Origin: CAYVAP01 sp964343195
GTDB taxonomy: Bacteria; Bacteroidota; Bacteroidia; J057
Reading direction: 5' to 3'
DNA: 40,961 bases
Assembly (NCBI GenBank): GCA_964343195.1
Contig: CAYFIR010000054.1
Coordinates: 1 to 40,961, forward strand
The stretch's first letter is position 1. The number at the start of each line of letters is the position of its first letter. Shown here piece by piece: positions 16,127 to 25,960 of the stretch. The notes beneath the pieces are model-generated. The model saw nothing but the letters and a program-made list of their open reading frames with translations. It was not told the origin of the DNA and ran no database searches. The position numbers and the translations under genes were made by a program.

Positions 16127-16939
16127 ATGAGTGAAAAAGAAAAGCAGGTAATAGGATTGAACTTGAAGTACCTGCGTAAAATGAAGGGCCTGACTCAGCA
16201 GGAATTAGCCAACCACCTGGACATCCGCCGATCTTCCATCGGGGCCTACGAAGAATGCCGTGCCACTCCACGTTACGACACCCTGGAGCGCATAAGTGAT
16301 TTTTTCAATGTGTCAATCGACCTTCTGGTCAAGCAGGACCTGTCTCAGTACACGGAAGACCAGCTAAGAGACGAAAAAAGCCGTAGGGGCCTTGATCCAG
16401 AAGGAAAACGGCTTCGCATCCTTCCCATAACCATCGACAAAGATGGCAACGAAAATGTAGAGTATGTGCCTCAAAAAGCCTCAGCAGGCTACCTGAACGG
16501 CTATGCCGACCCAGAGTATATCGAGGATCTCCCGAAATTTCAGCTGCCTATGCTGGGACACGGAACCTTTCGCGCCTTTGAGATCAAGGGCGACTCTATG
16601 CTGCCCCTCAAATCGGGTACTATTGTCATAGGAGAATATGTTGAGAACTGGCAGGACATCAAAAATGGTCAGACCTACATCGTAGTCTCCGAAACCGAAG
16701 GCGTAGTTTACAAGCGCGTGTACGCTCAACCCGATGGTGATGGTGGCATTACCCTGACCCTTAGATCCGATAATCAGGCCTATTCCCCCTATTCCGTTTC
16801 ACTTGAGGATGTACGAGAAGTATGGAAAGCCAAGCTATTTGTCAGCAGTGACTTCCCAGACCCTGAAATGTCCCTCGAAAAGCTATCCAACATCGTGATG
16901 GACCTACAGCAGGAAGTGATCAAGCTCAAAGCCAATTAA
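16127..16939 (+). CDS. LexA/CI-like transcriptional regulator (XRE HTH + S24 peptidase)
   Basis: The 270-residue protein has an XRE helix-turn-helix at about residues 8-64 (LRKMKGLTQQELANHLDIRR) and a C-terminal S24 (LexA-type) self-cleavage domain from about 115 to 240. The catalytic Ser is Ser157 in GDSM and the general-base Lys is Lys196 in VYKRV; an Ala120-Gly121 bond in ASAGYLNG matches the cleavage site. It should therefore repress target genes and inactivate itself under a stress signal, as LexA and phage CI repressors do. No phage genes are nearby, so a stress regulator of chromosomal genes is more likely than a prophage repressor. The C-terminus (LSNIVMDLQQEVIKLKAN) is a likely short coiled coil. 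A 15-bp hairpin follows the gene. Confidence 0.92.
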   Translation: MSEKEKQVIGLNLKYLRKMKGLTQQELANHLDIRRSSIGAYEECRATPRYDTLERISDFFNVSIDLLVKQDLSQYTEDQLRDEKSRRGLDPEGKRLRILPITIDKDGNENVEYVPQKASAGYLNGYADPEYIEDLPKFQLPMLGHGTFRAFEIKGDSMLPLKSGTIVIGEYVENWQDIKNGQTYIVVSETEGVVYKRVYAQPDGDGGITLTLRSDNQAYSPYSVSLEDVREVWKAKLFVSSDFPDPEMSLEKLSNIVMDLQQEVIKLKAN

Positions 16940-16969
16940 GTTATTCGAAAGTGTAGTCTTTCCCATAAT

Positions 16970-17003
16970 GCGAAAGCCAGCCATGATGATGGCTGGCTTT
17001 CGC
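16970..17003 (+). terminator. Strong hairpin after the XRE-S24 gene
   Basis: A perfect 15-bp stem, GCGAAAGCCAGCCAT (16970-16984) with ATGGCTGGCTTTCGC (16989-17003), encloses a GATG loop. There is no long T-run after it, so termination efficiency is uncertain. The following stretch to 17460 holds no gene that I can support. Confidence 0.7.
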
Positions 17004-17460
17004 CGTTTACTTCCCCTTCCCTACCTAAGCAGGTGGACAGATGTAAACCAGTAAAAGGTATAAAGGAAATGGAGGTATATAGGAATGTAAGACCTGTTTC
17101 CCTTCATTTCCCCATACCCTTCAGACCTTACTTCTTTTGTCCTGGTGCTAAATAAGGTTATCCGAACTCTATTTTTCAATCAGACTTTGAACTGTGTGAA
17201 TAGAACTACTGGCCTTATGTTAGGCTAAGAAACTCCATCCCCCAAAGCAATCGAAAGAAAAGGGAAAAATTGCCACGCCCTTCCAGAGTCGAACTGTTTA
17301 CTGTTTGGCAGCTATAAAGGTTATGCGCCTACAGCGCTGGGGACCGCGCAGCCATTCAACCATTGTAGAAGGTTCCCAATTTCCAATCGTCTCTGGAAGG
17401 GGCCAGCCTTGCGATTACATTTTCCAAACTCAGCATGAGTTCGCATCCACTCCCTTTATT
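17004..17460. other. Gene-free stretch between the XRE-S24 regulator and the TPR protein
   Basis: No coding or RNA gene is supportable. A frame from 17305 runs antisense into the TPR gene and has no protein-like features. The string GGAGGTATATAGGAA near 17070 resembles sequence near 362 and the heptamer tract at 11500, so this may be old repeat material. Confidence 0.45.
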
Positions 17461-20400
17461 TTATGGTATCAGCCTCTCAAAGTCGGGATGATTGAGGTAT
17501 TCAGAAAAAGCCGGATCTCGTTTGAGCTCGGTAGAGGGATATCCATTTTCAAGTGCCAGATTCAGATAATAGAAAAATGGCTCATCCTCCTGCCGCTTGG
17601 CAAATATCTGCGCCAAAGTCGCATAGCGGATGCCTTGTCCAGGTCTGATTTCCAGTGATCGCTTGATATCCTTGATAGCCTGATCCTCCCTCCCTTCAAG
17701 GAAGTGAACAAAGCCCCGGTGGTAGAGTGCCCTATCATGATTGGGATTAATGGCTATGGTGGCATCATAGTGGTTGATGGCCTGGTCATAATCCCCTCCC
17801 TTTCGGGCCAGATCCCCCTGATTGTTGTGGGCATCGGCATATCTCGGATTCAGGTTCAGAGCCCTGGAGAAATCCCGCATAGCCTTTTGATAATCTCCGG
17901 AATCAGCAAATAGCTCTCCCCTAAGGTTGTATATGGCGGCCTCATCCCGGTCACGACTCAATGCCAGCTCAACCTGTACAAAGGCTTCATCCTGTCGTCC
18001 CAGGTCTTCATATATGATGGCCAGGTAATAGGGTGGCCAGGGTGATTCCGGTACTATCGCCTCCGCCTGTTCTATATCTTCCTCTGCCTGACGGAAGTTT
18101 CCAATCAGCTGATAAAGTCGCCCTCTTTCACAGTAGGCACGTATGTCACCCGGTGCGAGTGAGATAGCCTGATTAAGGTCAAAAAGAGCCTCATTATACT
18201 CATTCAACTCTACTTTCACCTTTCCACGCTGCAGGTATGCCTCTACCGCATTTTGCGGATCCAGGGCGATGGCACGGTCATAGTCCTGTAGCGCTGAATC
18301 ATACAGCTGTATCTGCTGATACAACAAAGCCCGCCGGAGGTAGCCAGCTCCCCTCTCCGGATCTTCGCTAATGGCGCGGGAATAATCAGAGAGGGCTCCA
18401 TTCAGATTGCTTTTTCGCCACTGTATGTCTCCAAAGTAGAGATACACATCGGCAGGGCGGCCACCAAGGTCAAGCGAGCGTTGCAAAGACTGCCTGGCGT
18501 CATCCAAGCGATCCTGCTTGAGCTGGGTCACGCCCTTATATAGAAAAATTTGAGGGTCCTCCGGAGCCAATTGCTGAGCACGGTTTAATTGACGCTCAGC
18601 CTCAGCAAATTCTCCACGCCCGAGGGCAATACGTCCTTTTAGCAGGGCTAATTCTGGACCTGCATCTTCAACCAGCTTTCTTGCCATGCGATCAGCGGCA
18701 TCTGCATCTCCGGTTTCGAGCAATACCACCGCCTTGCCATAAATTCCTTTTTGGTTCTCAGGGTCCTGAGACAAAATCTCATCCAGGTCATGCTGGGCCT
18801 GAATCCACTTTTCCTGTTCCAGATAGACCGTAGAGCGCTGAGTCAAAGCAGGAAGATTTCCTGGCTGCTGAGAAAGTACCCGGTCCAGGGCTTCCATGGC
18901 ATCCTCTTCGGCTCCCATCTTACCATTGGCCCGGGCCAGCCCCATCCATGCTTCAGTAAGAGTAGGCTTCAACTTTGTAGCCTGACCAAAATCATTGGCC
19001 GCTGACTCATATTGCTCCAGGTTTTCATACACCGAACCTCGTCTGGTAAGGGCTTCTGCGGTTATCCGATCCTCCAGCACATGGTTATAGGCGGTGAGGG
19101 CCTCTTCCCATTTCTCCGCCTGAGCCAGTACGTCCCCACGGAACAGATTGGCTTCCACCAGGTCTGGCTTCAACAACAACGCCTGCTGCACATCCGAAAT
19201 GGCTTCTTCTTCCCGACCTAATTGCTGAAGCAGTTTTCCCCTTTCGAAGAATATGCCTGCCTGCTCAGGATCATTTTCCAGCGACTGATCAAGGTCAGCA
19301 AGTGCGGCTTCGTAATTCTCTTCTGCCATGTAGATCTGCGCCCGACGGGCTAGCAGGTCGGCTCGCTGAGGGTTAGCTGTGATGGCCGCATTCAGGTCAT
19401 CCTTTGCTTCAAAAAACCTACCCAACTGACTAAGGATCAAGCCTTTATTCGTAAGGGCTTCCAGGTTTTCGGGCTGCATCCTCAGGACTTCTTCATAATC
19501 GGCCAGGGCCTCCTCCGGCTGATCCATGAGTGTCAACATCCGCGCACGCTCAAAATAATATCCTGGTTCGTCAGGATTCAAAGCGATCAATTCATCAAAA
19601 TAGCTGCGCGCCTGATCGTATAATCCTGCCTGGCTGTAGGCAAGGGTTAGTTCCTGCGCCACCAAAGATCGAAGTCGATCCTGCTTGGGCTTGATCATGG
19701 TCAGTGCCTCTATCGCCTGATCGTATTCTTCTAACTGAAGGTGGCGAATTCCCATTCCCCATGCGATAAGTTGCTGGACGTCATGGGACAGTATTGAATC
19801 AGCCTGGGTAATGCCAAACCCTTCAATCCGGCTATGCAGGTCTGCCAGTTCAATAAATTCGTCCTCCCTGGCCTGATTCTCCGTGACAAAATACACCCTT
19901 AGGTATTCTCGCTTGGTGGTGCTATCTCTGAGATACTGTCCCCAAATAAACAGGTCAGTATTACAGACTTCGGCGGTGGACATGACATCCTGAAAAGTCG
20001 AAGGGCAGTTTTCCAACTCCTGATACCTGGGATCGATGGAAAGCCCTCTGTCCCGGAGTCGTTTCAACTCAACTTTTACCGCATTGGTAAATCGATTGGC
20101 AGCAGGGCCACAGTTCTCGACTATTTGAAAGGGGAATGCTACGACCCGATACTGGTTACTGGATTCCGGGAAGGGACAGGGCATCAGACCAAATGCATCA
20201 GCCTCCGCTTCCTGGTTGCGCAGCATCACGATCAGCGGGGTCGCTATTCCGGCAACTCCAATGGCTACGAGGACCCCGATCAACCAATTACGGCGGCGCT
20301 TCTTTGTATTGGACGCCCGCCCCATTTGCTGGTGCATTTCCCGGGTTTTGGCTGCCCCTCGACGCACCGCTCTGGAATTCCCCCTGACGTTGGGGGTATT

Positions 20401-21180
20401 GTGGTTTGCCTTTGATGGATCATCGAATGGACGAGCAACCTTTTCCCCCTGGCCCGCCATTGTCTTCAACTGCCCAAGGATCTTGCCCCGGGTGGACTGA
20501 ATCGGAATTGCCAAAGGCAATCGTACCCTCCAGGACAGCGACCGCCATTTGTTTGCCCGGAAGAGGATCCCACCGTCCCACCTGGGTCCATCAGGGAACT
20601 GCTTTTCATCCCACTCCAGAGATTCGGTCTCCGGATTATATTTTACTTCCTGGGGAGTATAATCTATGCCTCCACTGACTCCTATCTGGTCAGATGCCTG
20701 ACGAAGGGTGAGCCCCTGAGCCAGTTTCAGGTAAAAATCTCCGAGCTGATTTTCAGCTTTTGCCCCCGCTGGAAGAGCCAACACCATGGGTACGCCCAGC
20801 AATAGCAATTGCTGAACAAAATCTTCATGAGGCGCACTCGGCAATACGACCAACTGTAATTGAGGAAAAGCCGCGATTTGTTGAGCTATTTTCAAAATCA
20901 GCTCCTGTCGCTTCTGCTTGTCACTTCCACCAAGTACCTCCTCTGATTGGAACAGTTTTCCATTCAGATGAATTACCTCAACCCCCTGTCGCATGGAAGG
21001 ATTTACAACGGGCAGTTTCCCGTCTTTGACTTCTCCCAGTCGTTCTACCTTGACATCGCGTTCCTGATCCGCCAGGAGCCAATTATGGATTAGCCCATGG
21101 TCATCCAAATCATCCGCAGATTGATCCGGGGTCGCAAAATACCCTACCAGGATTATCTTCTTGCCGATATCGTTAGCCAT
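17461..21180 (-). CDS. Degenerate CHAT-like domain - TM helix - TolB/FlgO-like region - TPR array protein
   Basis: This 1239-residue protein has four parts. Residues 1-165 look like a caspase-like CHAT domain: IHLNG (His71) occupies the His-motif place, and QLVVLPSAPHEDFVQQLLLLGV followed by DFYLKLAQGLTLRQA matches the Cys-motif half, but the NxC/SxC cysteine is replaced by Pro-Ser. A basic linker (KKRRR) precedes one TM helix at about 299-322, placing the N-terminus in the cytoplasm. Residues 340-460 resemble a TolB/FlgO-like nucleoside-binding fold (YRVVAFPF, FIWGQYL). From about 470 to 1235 there are roughly 20 or more TPR units, outside the membrane. CHAT proteins act in death or conflict responses; this one is probably a catalytically dead sensor or scaffold. 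That function is inference. Confidence 0.75.
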   Translation of the reverse strand: MANDIGKKIILVGYFATPDQSADDLDDHGLIHNWLLADQERDVKVERLGEVKDGKLPVVNPSMRQGVEVIHLNGKLFQSEEVLGGSDKQKRQELILKIAQQIAAFPQLQLVVLPSAPHEDFVQQLLLLGVPMVLALPAGAKAENQLGDFYLKLAQGLTLRQASDQIGVSGGIDYTPQEVKYNPETESLEWDEKQFPDGPRWDGGILFRANKWRSLSWRVRLPLAIPIQSTRGKILGQLKTMAGQGEKVARPFDDPSKANHNTPNVRGNSRAVRRGAAKTREMHQQMGRASNTKKRRRNWLIGVLVAIGVAGIATPLIVMLRNQEAEADAFGLMPCPFPESSNQYRVVAFPFQIVENCGPAANRFTNAVKVELKRLRDRGLSIDPRYQELENCPSTFQDVMSTAEVCNTDLFIWGQYLRDSTTKREYLRVYFVTENQAREDEFIELADLHSRIEGFGITQADSILSHDVQQLIAWGMGIRHLQLEEYDQAIEALTMIKPKQDRLRSLVAQELTLAYSQAGLYDQARSYFDELIALNPDEPGYYFERARMLTLMDQPEEALADYEEVLRMQPENLEALTNKGLILSQLGRFFEAKDDLNAAITANPQRADLLARRAQIYMAEENYEAALADLDQSLENDPEQAGIFFERGKLLQQLGREEEAISDVQQALLLKPDLVEANLFRGDVLAQAEKWEEALTAYNHVLEDRITAEALTRRGSVYENLEQYESAANDFGQATKLKPTLTEAWMGLARANGKMGAEEDAMEALDRVLSQQPGNLPALTQRSTVYLEQEKWIQAQHDLDEILSQDPENQKGIYGKAVVLLETGDADAADRMARKLVEDAGPELALLKGRIALGRGEFAEAERQLNRAQQLAPEDPQIFLYKGVTQLKQDRLDDARQSLQRSLDLGGRPADVYLYFGDIQWRKSNLNGALSDYSRAISEDPERGAGYLRRALLYQQIQLYDSALQDYDRAIALDPQNAVEAYLQRGKVKVELNEYNEALFDLNQAISLAPGDIRAYCERGRLYQLIGNFRQAEEDIEQAEAIVPESPWPPYYLAIIYEDLGRQDEAFVQVELALSRDRDEAAIYNLRGELFADSGDYQKAMRDFSRALNLNPRYADAHNNQGDLARKGGDYDQAINHYDATIAINPNHDRALYHRGFVHFLEGREDQAIKDIKRSLEIRPGQGIRYATLAQIFAKRQEDEPFFYYLNLALENGYPSTELKRDPAFSEYLNHPDFERLIP

Positions 21181-21477
21181 ATATTATCTATACCGAATCT
21201 TACTTTTTGGAGAAATAAAGGTAATAATTTATTCACCTGAGCCCTCTCTGGGTTGAGCCATTGGTCAAATCAGCAGCGAGAACCGGATAAGCATCTACAA
21301 AAGCAGCGCCATGCTATGCTTATAACAAATGATTTTGACAGACTAAAATAAACATCCTCAGGCATTTCACAGTTCTGCTGCCGGAATACATCCGGGAAAA
21401 CAGGTATTAACCAAAAGCTCATTCTGGGTATGGAGGTTAAATAACTATCTGAAGGACAGCAATATTGAATCATTCTC

Positions 21478-22194
21478 ATGGAAATTATTAGCGGAAAGAA
21501 CATTCTCGTGGTAGGCGCTACTGGTGGCATCGGCCATCAGGCCGCCAGGATGCTAAAGGAATCTGGTGGCAATGTCATGATTACCGGTCGCGATGCGGCC
21601 AAATTGAGTGAAGTACAGCAGGACCTGCACCTTGCAGATGACAGGGTATTTCAGGTCGATGTTTCCCAGGAAGATCAGGTACAATCCATGGCGGACTCGG
21701 TCCATCAGCAGGTGGAGAAACTGGACATCCTGATCATCGCCTCCGGTGTCGGCATAATCAAGCCCCTTGAGCAACTGAGCATGGAGGATTTTCAGCAAAC
21801 GGTAAACGCCAATCTGTTGGGGCCATTCCTTTTGATGAAGGCTTTCTTACCCTCCATGAAAGAGGCCAAAAAAGGACTCATCCTCAACATTCCCGGCGTG
21901 CTGGGCAAAGTGCCGATGGCAGGTGCTTCCCTCTATGCTGCTACTAAATATGGCCTGAATGGCATGGTAAAGTCCCTGCGCGAGGAACTTCGGCGAACAG
22001 AAATCAGGATCAGCAACCTGTACCTTGGCGGAGTCGACACACCATTTTGGGACAACATTGACATGAAGGTGGCCCGGAACAAGTTCATCGTGGAAAAGGA
22101 AGCTGCACGCGCAGTTTGGTTCATGTGTCAGCAACCCAGCAGCGGAGTGCTCAGTGAGATGGTGATTCAACCGTTCAATCATCAGGCGATCTAA
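21478..22194 (+). CDS. Short-chain dehydrogenase/reductase (SDR)
   Basis: A 238-residue classical SDR. The nucleotide-binding site is VGATGGIGHQ (about residues 12-21), ITGRDAAKL indicates NADP(H) preference, and ASGVGI occupies the place of the NNAG motif. The catalytic pair lies in LYAATKYGLNG (Tyr and Lys near residues 157-161), preceded by the catalytic-Ser region, where LNIPGV takes the place of the usual ISS, so the Ser is not evident. That substitution makes activity less certain. The substrate cannot be inferred. The gene is divergent from the large TPR gene and is followed by a strong terminator. Confidence 0.88.
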   Translation: MEIISGKNILVVGATGGIGHQAARMLKESGGNVMITGRDAAKLSEVQQDLHLADDRVFQVDVSQEDQVQSMADSVHQQVEKLDILIIASGVGIIKPLEQLSMEDFQQTVNANLLGPFLLMKAFLPSMKEAKKGLILNIPGVLGKVPMAGASLYAATKYGLNGMVKSLREELRRTEIRISNLYLGGVDTPFWDNIDMKVARNKFIVEKEAARAVWFMCQQPSSGVLSEMVIQPFNHQAI

Positions 22195-22222
22195 CCAAAC
22201 CGACATCCAACACATAATCCCA

Positions 22223-22258
22223 TGACCCTGGAGAGTAATCTTTCAGGGTCAATTTTTT
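22223..22258 (+). terminator. Rho-independent terminator after the second SDR
   Basis: TGACCCTG pairs with CAGGGTCA around an inner imperfect stem and a TAAT loop, followed by ATTTTTTG. It begins 28 bp after the stop codon. Confidence 0.88.
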
Positions 22259-22486
22259 GCTCCTCAATTTTTGGTGCCCCCTGTCTGATCTCCCTTTTGA
22301 AGGAATGGAAAGTTTGGTAAAAATGGAAATAGCCCTTATTCTTAATTCTTAGAGGCTGTTTAGGTTTTGGTGTTTCGAGGCCAATGGAGGAAAATCGCTG
22401 CCTGGGCCCTTCATGCCTTCATTTCCTCCATACCTGTTCATTATAGTTATTTTTGGCCTTCTACTTATGCCTTAGGACTTTGTAGC

Positions 22487-24439
22487 ATGAATAGTTCCCA
22501 TTCTCCTGTTTTTTCCTGGATCGGCCTCATCATTTGGAGTCTGTATGGATTAGGGGTATTCTACCCTTCCCTATTCTGGACAACCAATTTCCTGGCCTTT
22601 CTCCCCCCAATAGGACAAATTTCATTGCTTAGCATTTCGTTGCTCCTGGTTCTACTTCCATGGGCCTCCGCAGCAGCAGCTATTCCGGACAAAATCGGAG
22701 ATTTTTTCAAAACCCGGGAGCGAATGATCATTAGCATCGTTACGGTGGCCGCACTTGTTCTAATGTTCACCGTTCCGATTGCCAACGACTACTATGGTGA
22801 TGCCTACCAGCTAAGGAAATTTGCTTCCAACACCATAGAAACCATTCCTCAAGGAGCTCATGATGCTTTTTTTTCGACCACCTTCAGTCCATGGTCAGGA
22901 CATCAATGGGTGCTGAGCCTGGTTACATACCTGACCTATCTACTGGGTGTGACTTATGGACAGGCTTTCATGATTCTGGACGGGGTCTGTGGAAGTCTGG
23001 CCATTCTGATCTGGATGCTATTTCTTCATCGGTCCATTCCCGCGCCATTTGCCCGAATTCTCCTCGCATTGGCCATGATTTCAGCCCCCTTTATGCTGTT
23101 GTTCTGGGGCCACTATGAGAGCTATGCTCCATTATTCCTGATCCTGATGGCCTGGGTAACCCAGGGATTCCGGTACCTTGAAACAGGCAAAAAGGAAACC
23201 CTGCTGGTATTGGGCGTCCTGCTACTCCTCGGGATCAGAGTTCATACAGTAGCACTACTTTTGGTTCCGGGCCTGCTACTCCTCTATCTCCTCCGTCAGA
23301 AAAAAATAGCACCCAACTGGAACAAAATAGGCCTGTTTGGCCTGGTCCCCATCTTTGTGGCTGGAGCCATTCTCTACTTTTTTATTTTTCAGGATCACCT
23401 GGACAGCCGGGACATTGAGCCTGATGCAGACGGGTATTCCCATCTATTCCTCCCACTTGTTTCTCCAGCCCCGCCACTAGATCGCTATAACCTCCTGAGC
23501 TTTAACCATCTGCTGGACTATATGCTGGAAACCATGATCTGGGCTCCCGTGGGAATTCTCGTTTTGTTTGGAATGCTGATTTCCCGCTTCAGGGCCATCA
23601 ACTGGCAGGAGCCGCTGCTTCTGTGGTCGGGGTTCAACCTTATCATCCTGGGTGCCTTTTTCTTTATGGTCAACCCCCTGCTCTCCATGCAAATGGACTG
23701 GGACATGATGGCCATTCCGGCCCCTTTTCTCCTCATTTTCATTGCCTCAATCCTCAGGCAGTTTCCCGAGGGAAACAGTTTGCTCAAGCGGGCCTTATTT
23801 CCCGGAATTGGAATTGCCCTTCTTGCAGGCAGTATTTTCTGGGTGGAAACTCATCCTCAACCCGGATCAGAGCGACTAATGGCCCTGGGCATCAGAACCT
23901 TTGAGGGGTATCACACATGGTCACACCAGATCATTGACTTTTCTCTCAAAGAGGATCAAAGTGAACCTGAGCGATACGGACAAAGGCTTGCAGCTACCAT
24001 AGAACACCTGCAGCCGTATGCGACTATTGGAAATGACAAGGAATACAGCCGTCTACTCAAAGACATGGGCAGATACCAGTTGAGGAATAAAAAGGACCTC
24101 AACCAGGCCATCTATTACCTCAACGCAGCCGCAGAAGCCTACCCAAGGGAATACCAGTACCTTACTTTGCTGATGGAAGCGAACTACAGGCTTCAGAATT
24201 TTGATGAGGCCCTGCGGGTCAGCCGAAAAATGATCGAGGAGGAAACTCCTTCCAAAATTCAGGCCCTCCGCATTGCGACTCAATGTGCCCTTGAGGCCAG
24301 AGCATATGAGGAAGCAGGAAAATATGCCAGGGAGATCATCACCCTGGAACCCGATAGCTTGTTTTTGGAGGTAACCAACCGAATTGAAAGAGGAGACCGG
24401 GTGGATTCTTTGATTTTTCTGTTTGTCAGGTCGGAATAG
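22487..24439 (+). CDS. Polytopic membrane protein with C-terminal TPRs (GT39/PMT-like topology)
   Basis: From the ATG at 22487 the product has 650 residues. Residues 1-470 hold about 11-13 hydrophobic helices. An early extracytoplasmic loop carries an acidic YYGDAYQL motif and a later one FSPWSGHQW, which recalls the catalytic-Asp loop of GT-C/GT39 glycosyltransferases (PMT, ArnT-like). The tail from about 500 to 650 is soluble with two or three TPR units (LNQAIYYLNAAAEAYPREY). A glycosyltransferase or lipid-linked sugar role is plausible but not proven. The frame extends upstream to a TTG at 22367 with another hydrophobic stretch, so the start is uncertain. The NtrC-type regulator follows after 86 bp. 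Confidence 0.78.
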   Translation: MNSSHSPVFSWIGLIIWSLYGLGVFYPSLFWTTNFLAFLPPIGQISLLSISLLLVLLPWASAAAAIPDKIGDFFKTRERMIISIVTVAALVLMFTVPIANDYYGDAYQLRKFASNTIETIPQGAHDAFFSTTFSPWSGHQWVLSLVTYLTYLLGVTYGQAFMILDGVCGSLAILIWMLFLHRSIPAPFARILLALAMISAPFMLLFWGHYESYAPLFLILMAWVTQGFRYLETGKKETLLVLGVLLLLGIRVHTVALLLVPGLLLLYLLRQKKIAPNWNKIGLFGLVPIFVAGAILYFFIFQDHLDSRDIEPDADGYSHLFLPLVSPAPPLDRYNLLSFNHLLDYMLETMIWAPVGILVLFGMLISRFRAINWQEPLLLWSGFNLIILGAFFFMVNPLLSMQMDWDMMAIPAPFLLIFIASILRQFPEGNSLLKRALFPGIGIALLAGSIFWVETHPQPGSERLMALGIRTFEGYHTWSHQIIDFSLKEDQSEPERYGQRLAATIEHLQPYATIGNDKEYSRLLKDMGRYQLRNKKDLNQAIYYLNAAAEAYPREYQYLTLLMEANYRLQNFDEALRVSRKMIEEETPSKIQALRIATQCALEARAYEEAGKYAREIITLEPDSLFLEVTNRIERGDRVDSLIFLFVRSE

Positions 24440-24525
24440 GAATCCCCTGTTCATACTTTTTCCTTTTTGCAACCCCCGACCACTACCCTTCTTCCAATTC
24501 CACCGAGGGGTTTGTAACTTGAGTT

Positions 24526-25911
24526 ATGGCCAAAAAGGAAGGAAAAATCCTGATTGTGGACGATGATCCCGATGTGCTACTCAGTGGCAGGTTATTGCTT
24601 AAGCGCCACTTTAGCATCGTACAAACTGAGCGGGACCCCAAGCGCATTCCCAAACTGCTCGCTCAGGAAGACTTTGACCTCATCCTGCTGGACATGAATT
24701 TCAGCGCGGGCGAGGTTGACGGCAGCGAAGGAATCAGGTGGATCCACAAAATCGCTGAAATCAGTCCTTCTACCCCTGTTATCATGATAACAGCTTACGG
24801 ACATGTTGACATGGCTGTCAAGGCGATGAAAGAAGGGGCTACGGACTTTGTCAGCAAGCCCTGGCAAAATGAAAAGCTTTTGGCTACTGTAAAGGCAGTT
24901 TATCTGCTGAGCCAGTCCAAGAAGGAATTAAGCCAGCTACAGTCGCGGCAGATGATTATGAATCAGGATGAGGAACAACGAAGCGGTCCCCTCATCATTG
25001 GGCAGAGCGAGTCCATGCAGCAGGTTTATGCCACCATCGACAAAGTCGCCCGTACTGATGCCAATGTGCTCATTCTGGGGGAAAACGGTACGGGCAAAGA
25101 ACTCATTGCCCGGGAAATCCACCGTCAGTCTGATCGCGCTCGGCAGGCATTCATCAATGTGGATCTCGGGGCCATCACCGAAACGCTGTTTGAGAGTGAA
25201 CTGTTTGGCCATAAGAAAGGAGCATTTACCGATGCGCGTGAAGACCGCGCGGGACGTTTTGAGGTTGCCTCTGGTGGGACACTGTTTCTGGATGAGATCG
25301 GCAACCTGTCTCTTCCTCTTCAGGCCAAATTGCTAACGGTGCTACAAAACAGACTGGTAACCCGGGTTGGAACCCACAAACCCATCGAGGTAGACATCAG
25401 GCTGATATGCGCGACCAATATGCCTCTTTATGAGATGGTCAAGGATCAGACTTTTCGGCAGGACCTGCTATACCGGATCAATACGGTCGAGATCCAGCTA
25501 CCAGCTCTGAGGGATCGGGTAGAGGACATCCCCCTACTGGTAGATCATTTTTTGCAGCTTTATTCGCAGAAGTACCAGAAGAAAGGAGCGAAAGTAGCCG
25601 CCAACACCCTCAAGAAACTTCAAAAATACCACTGGCCAGGCAACATCAGGGAACTGAGACACGCAGTGGAGCGAGCGGTTATCCTCAGCGAAGAGCGCAT
25701 CCTGCAGCCTTCGGACTTTACGTTTCACATCGAAGACCGGGAAATCGGTCAGGGTGAGCTCCCCATTGATGGTTTTAACCTGGAGGAAATGGAAAAATTG
25801 ATGATCCGGAAGGCCATCACCCACCACAGGGGAAATATCAGTCAGGCGGCACGTGACCTCGGGATAACCCGGGCTGCACTTTATCGCCGGATGGAAAAGT
25901 ATGGACTATGA
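24526..25911 (+). CDS. NtrC-family sigma-54-dependent response regulator
   Basis: The 461-residue protein has three domains. The receiver (residues 7-125) has acidic DDD at 12-14 and the phospho-acceptor Asp56 in ILLDMN, with Lys in SKPW. The AAA+ domain (about 160-390) has Walker A GENGTGK (185-191), Walker B FLDE (Asp256-Glu257) and an arginine-finger region. The sigma-54 contact loop reads GAFTDA (232-237) instead of GAFTGA, a variant I believe is common in Bacteroidota. The C-terminal Fis-type helix-turn-helix (GNISQAARDLGITRAALYRRM) binds DNA. It activates sigma-54 promoters when phosphorylated. The nearest kinase gene is at 26983, beyond the T9SS gene, and could be its partner. Confidence 0.95.
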   Translation: MAKKEGKILIVDDDPDVLLSGRLLLKRHFSIVQTERDPKRIPKLLAQEDFDLILLDMNFSAGEVDGSEGIRWIHKIAEISPSTPVIMITAYGHVDMAVKAMKEGATDFVSKPWQNEKLLATVKAVYLLSQSKKELSQLQSRQMIMNQDEEQRSGPLIIGQSESMQQVYATIDKVARTDANVLILGENGTGKELIAREIHRQSDRARQAFINVDLGAITETLFESELFGHKKGAFTDAREDRAGRFEVASGGTLFLDEIGNLSLPLQAKLLTVLQNRLVTRVGTHKPIEVDIRLICATNMPLYEMVKDQTFRQDLLYRINTVEIQLPALRDRVEDIPLLVDHFLQLYSQKYQKKGAKVAANTLKKLQKYHWPGNIRELRHAVERAVILSEERILQPSDFTFHIEDREIGQGELPIDGFNLEEMEKLMIRKAITHHRGNISQAARDLGITRAALYRRMEKYGL

Positions 25912-25960
25912 GGCCTGCCCTTTCCCAGTCTCCCTAAACCTTCTGGTCCATTTAACACAG

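Noticed and set aside
22345..22366. String resembling insertion-sequence ends (GAGGCTGTTTAGG)
   Set aside because: No matching inverted copy, target duplication or transposase is present nearby.
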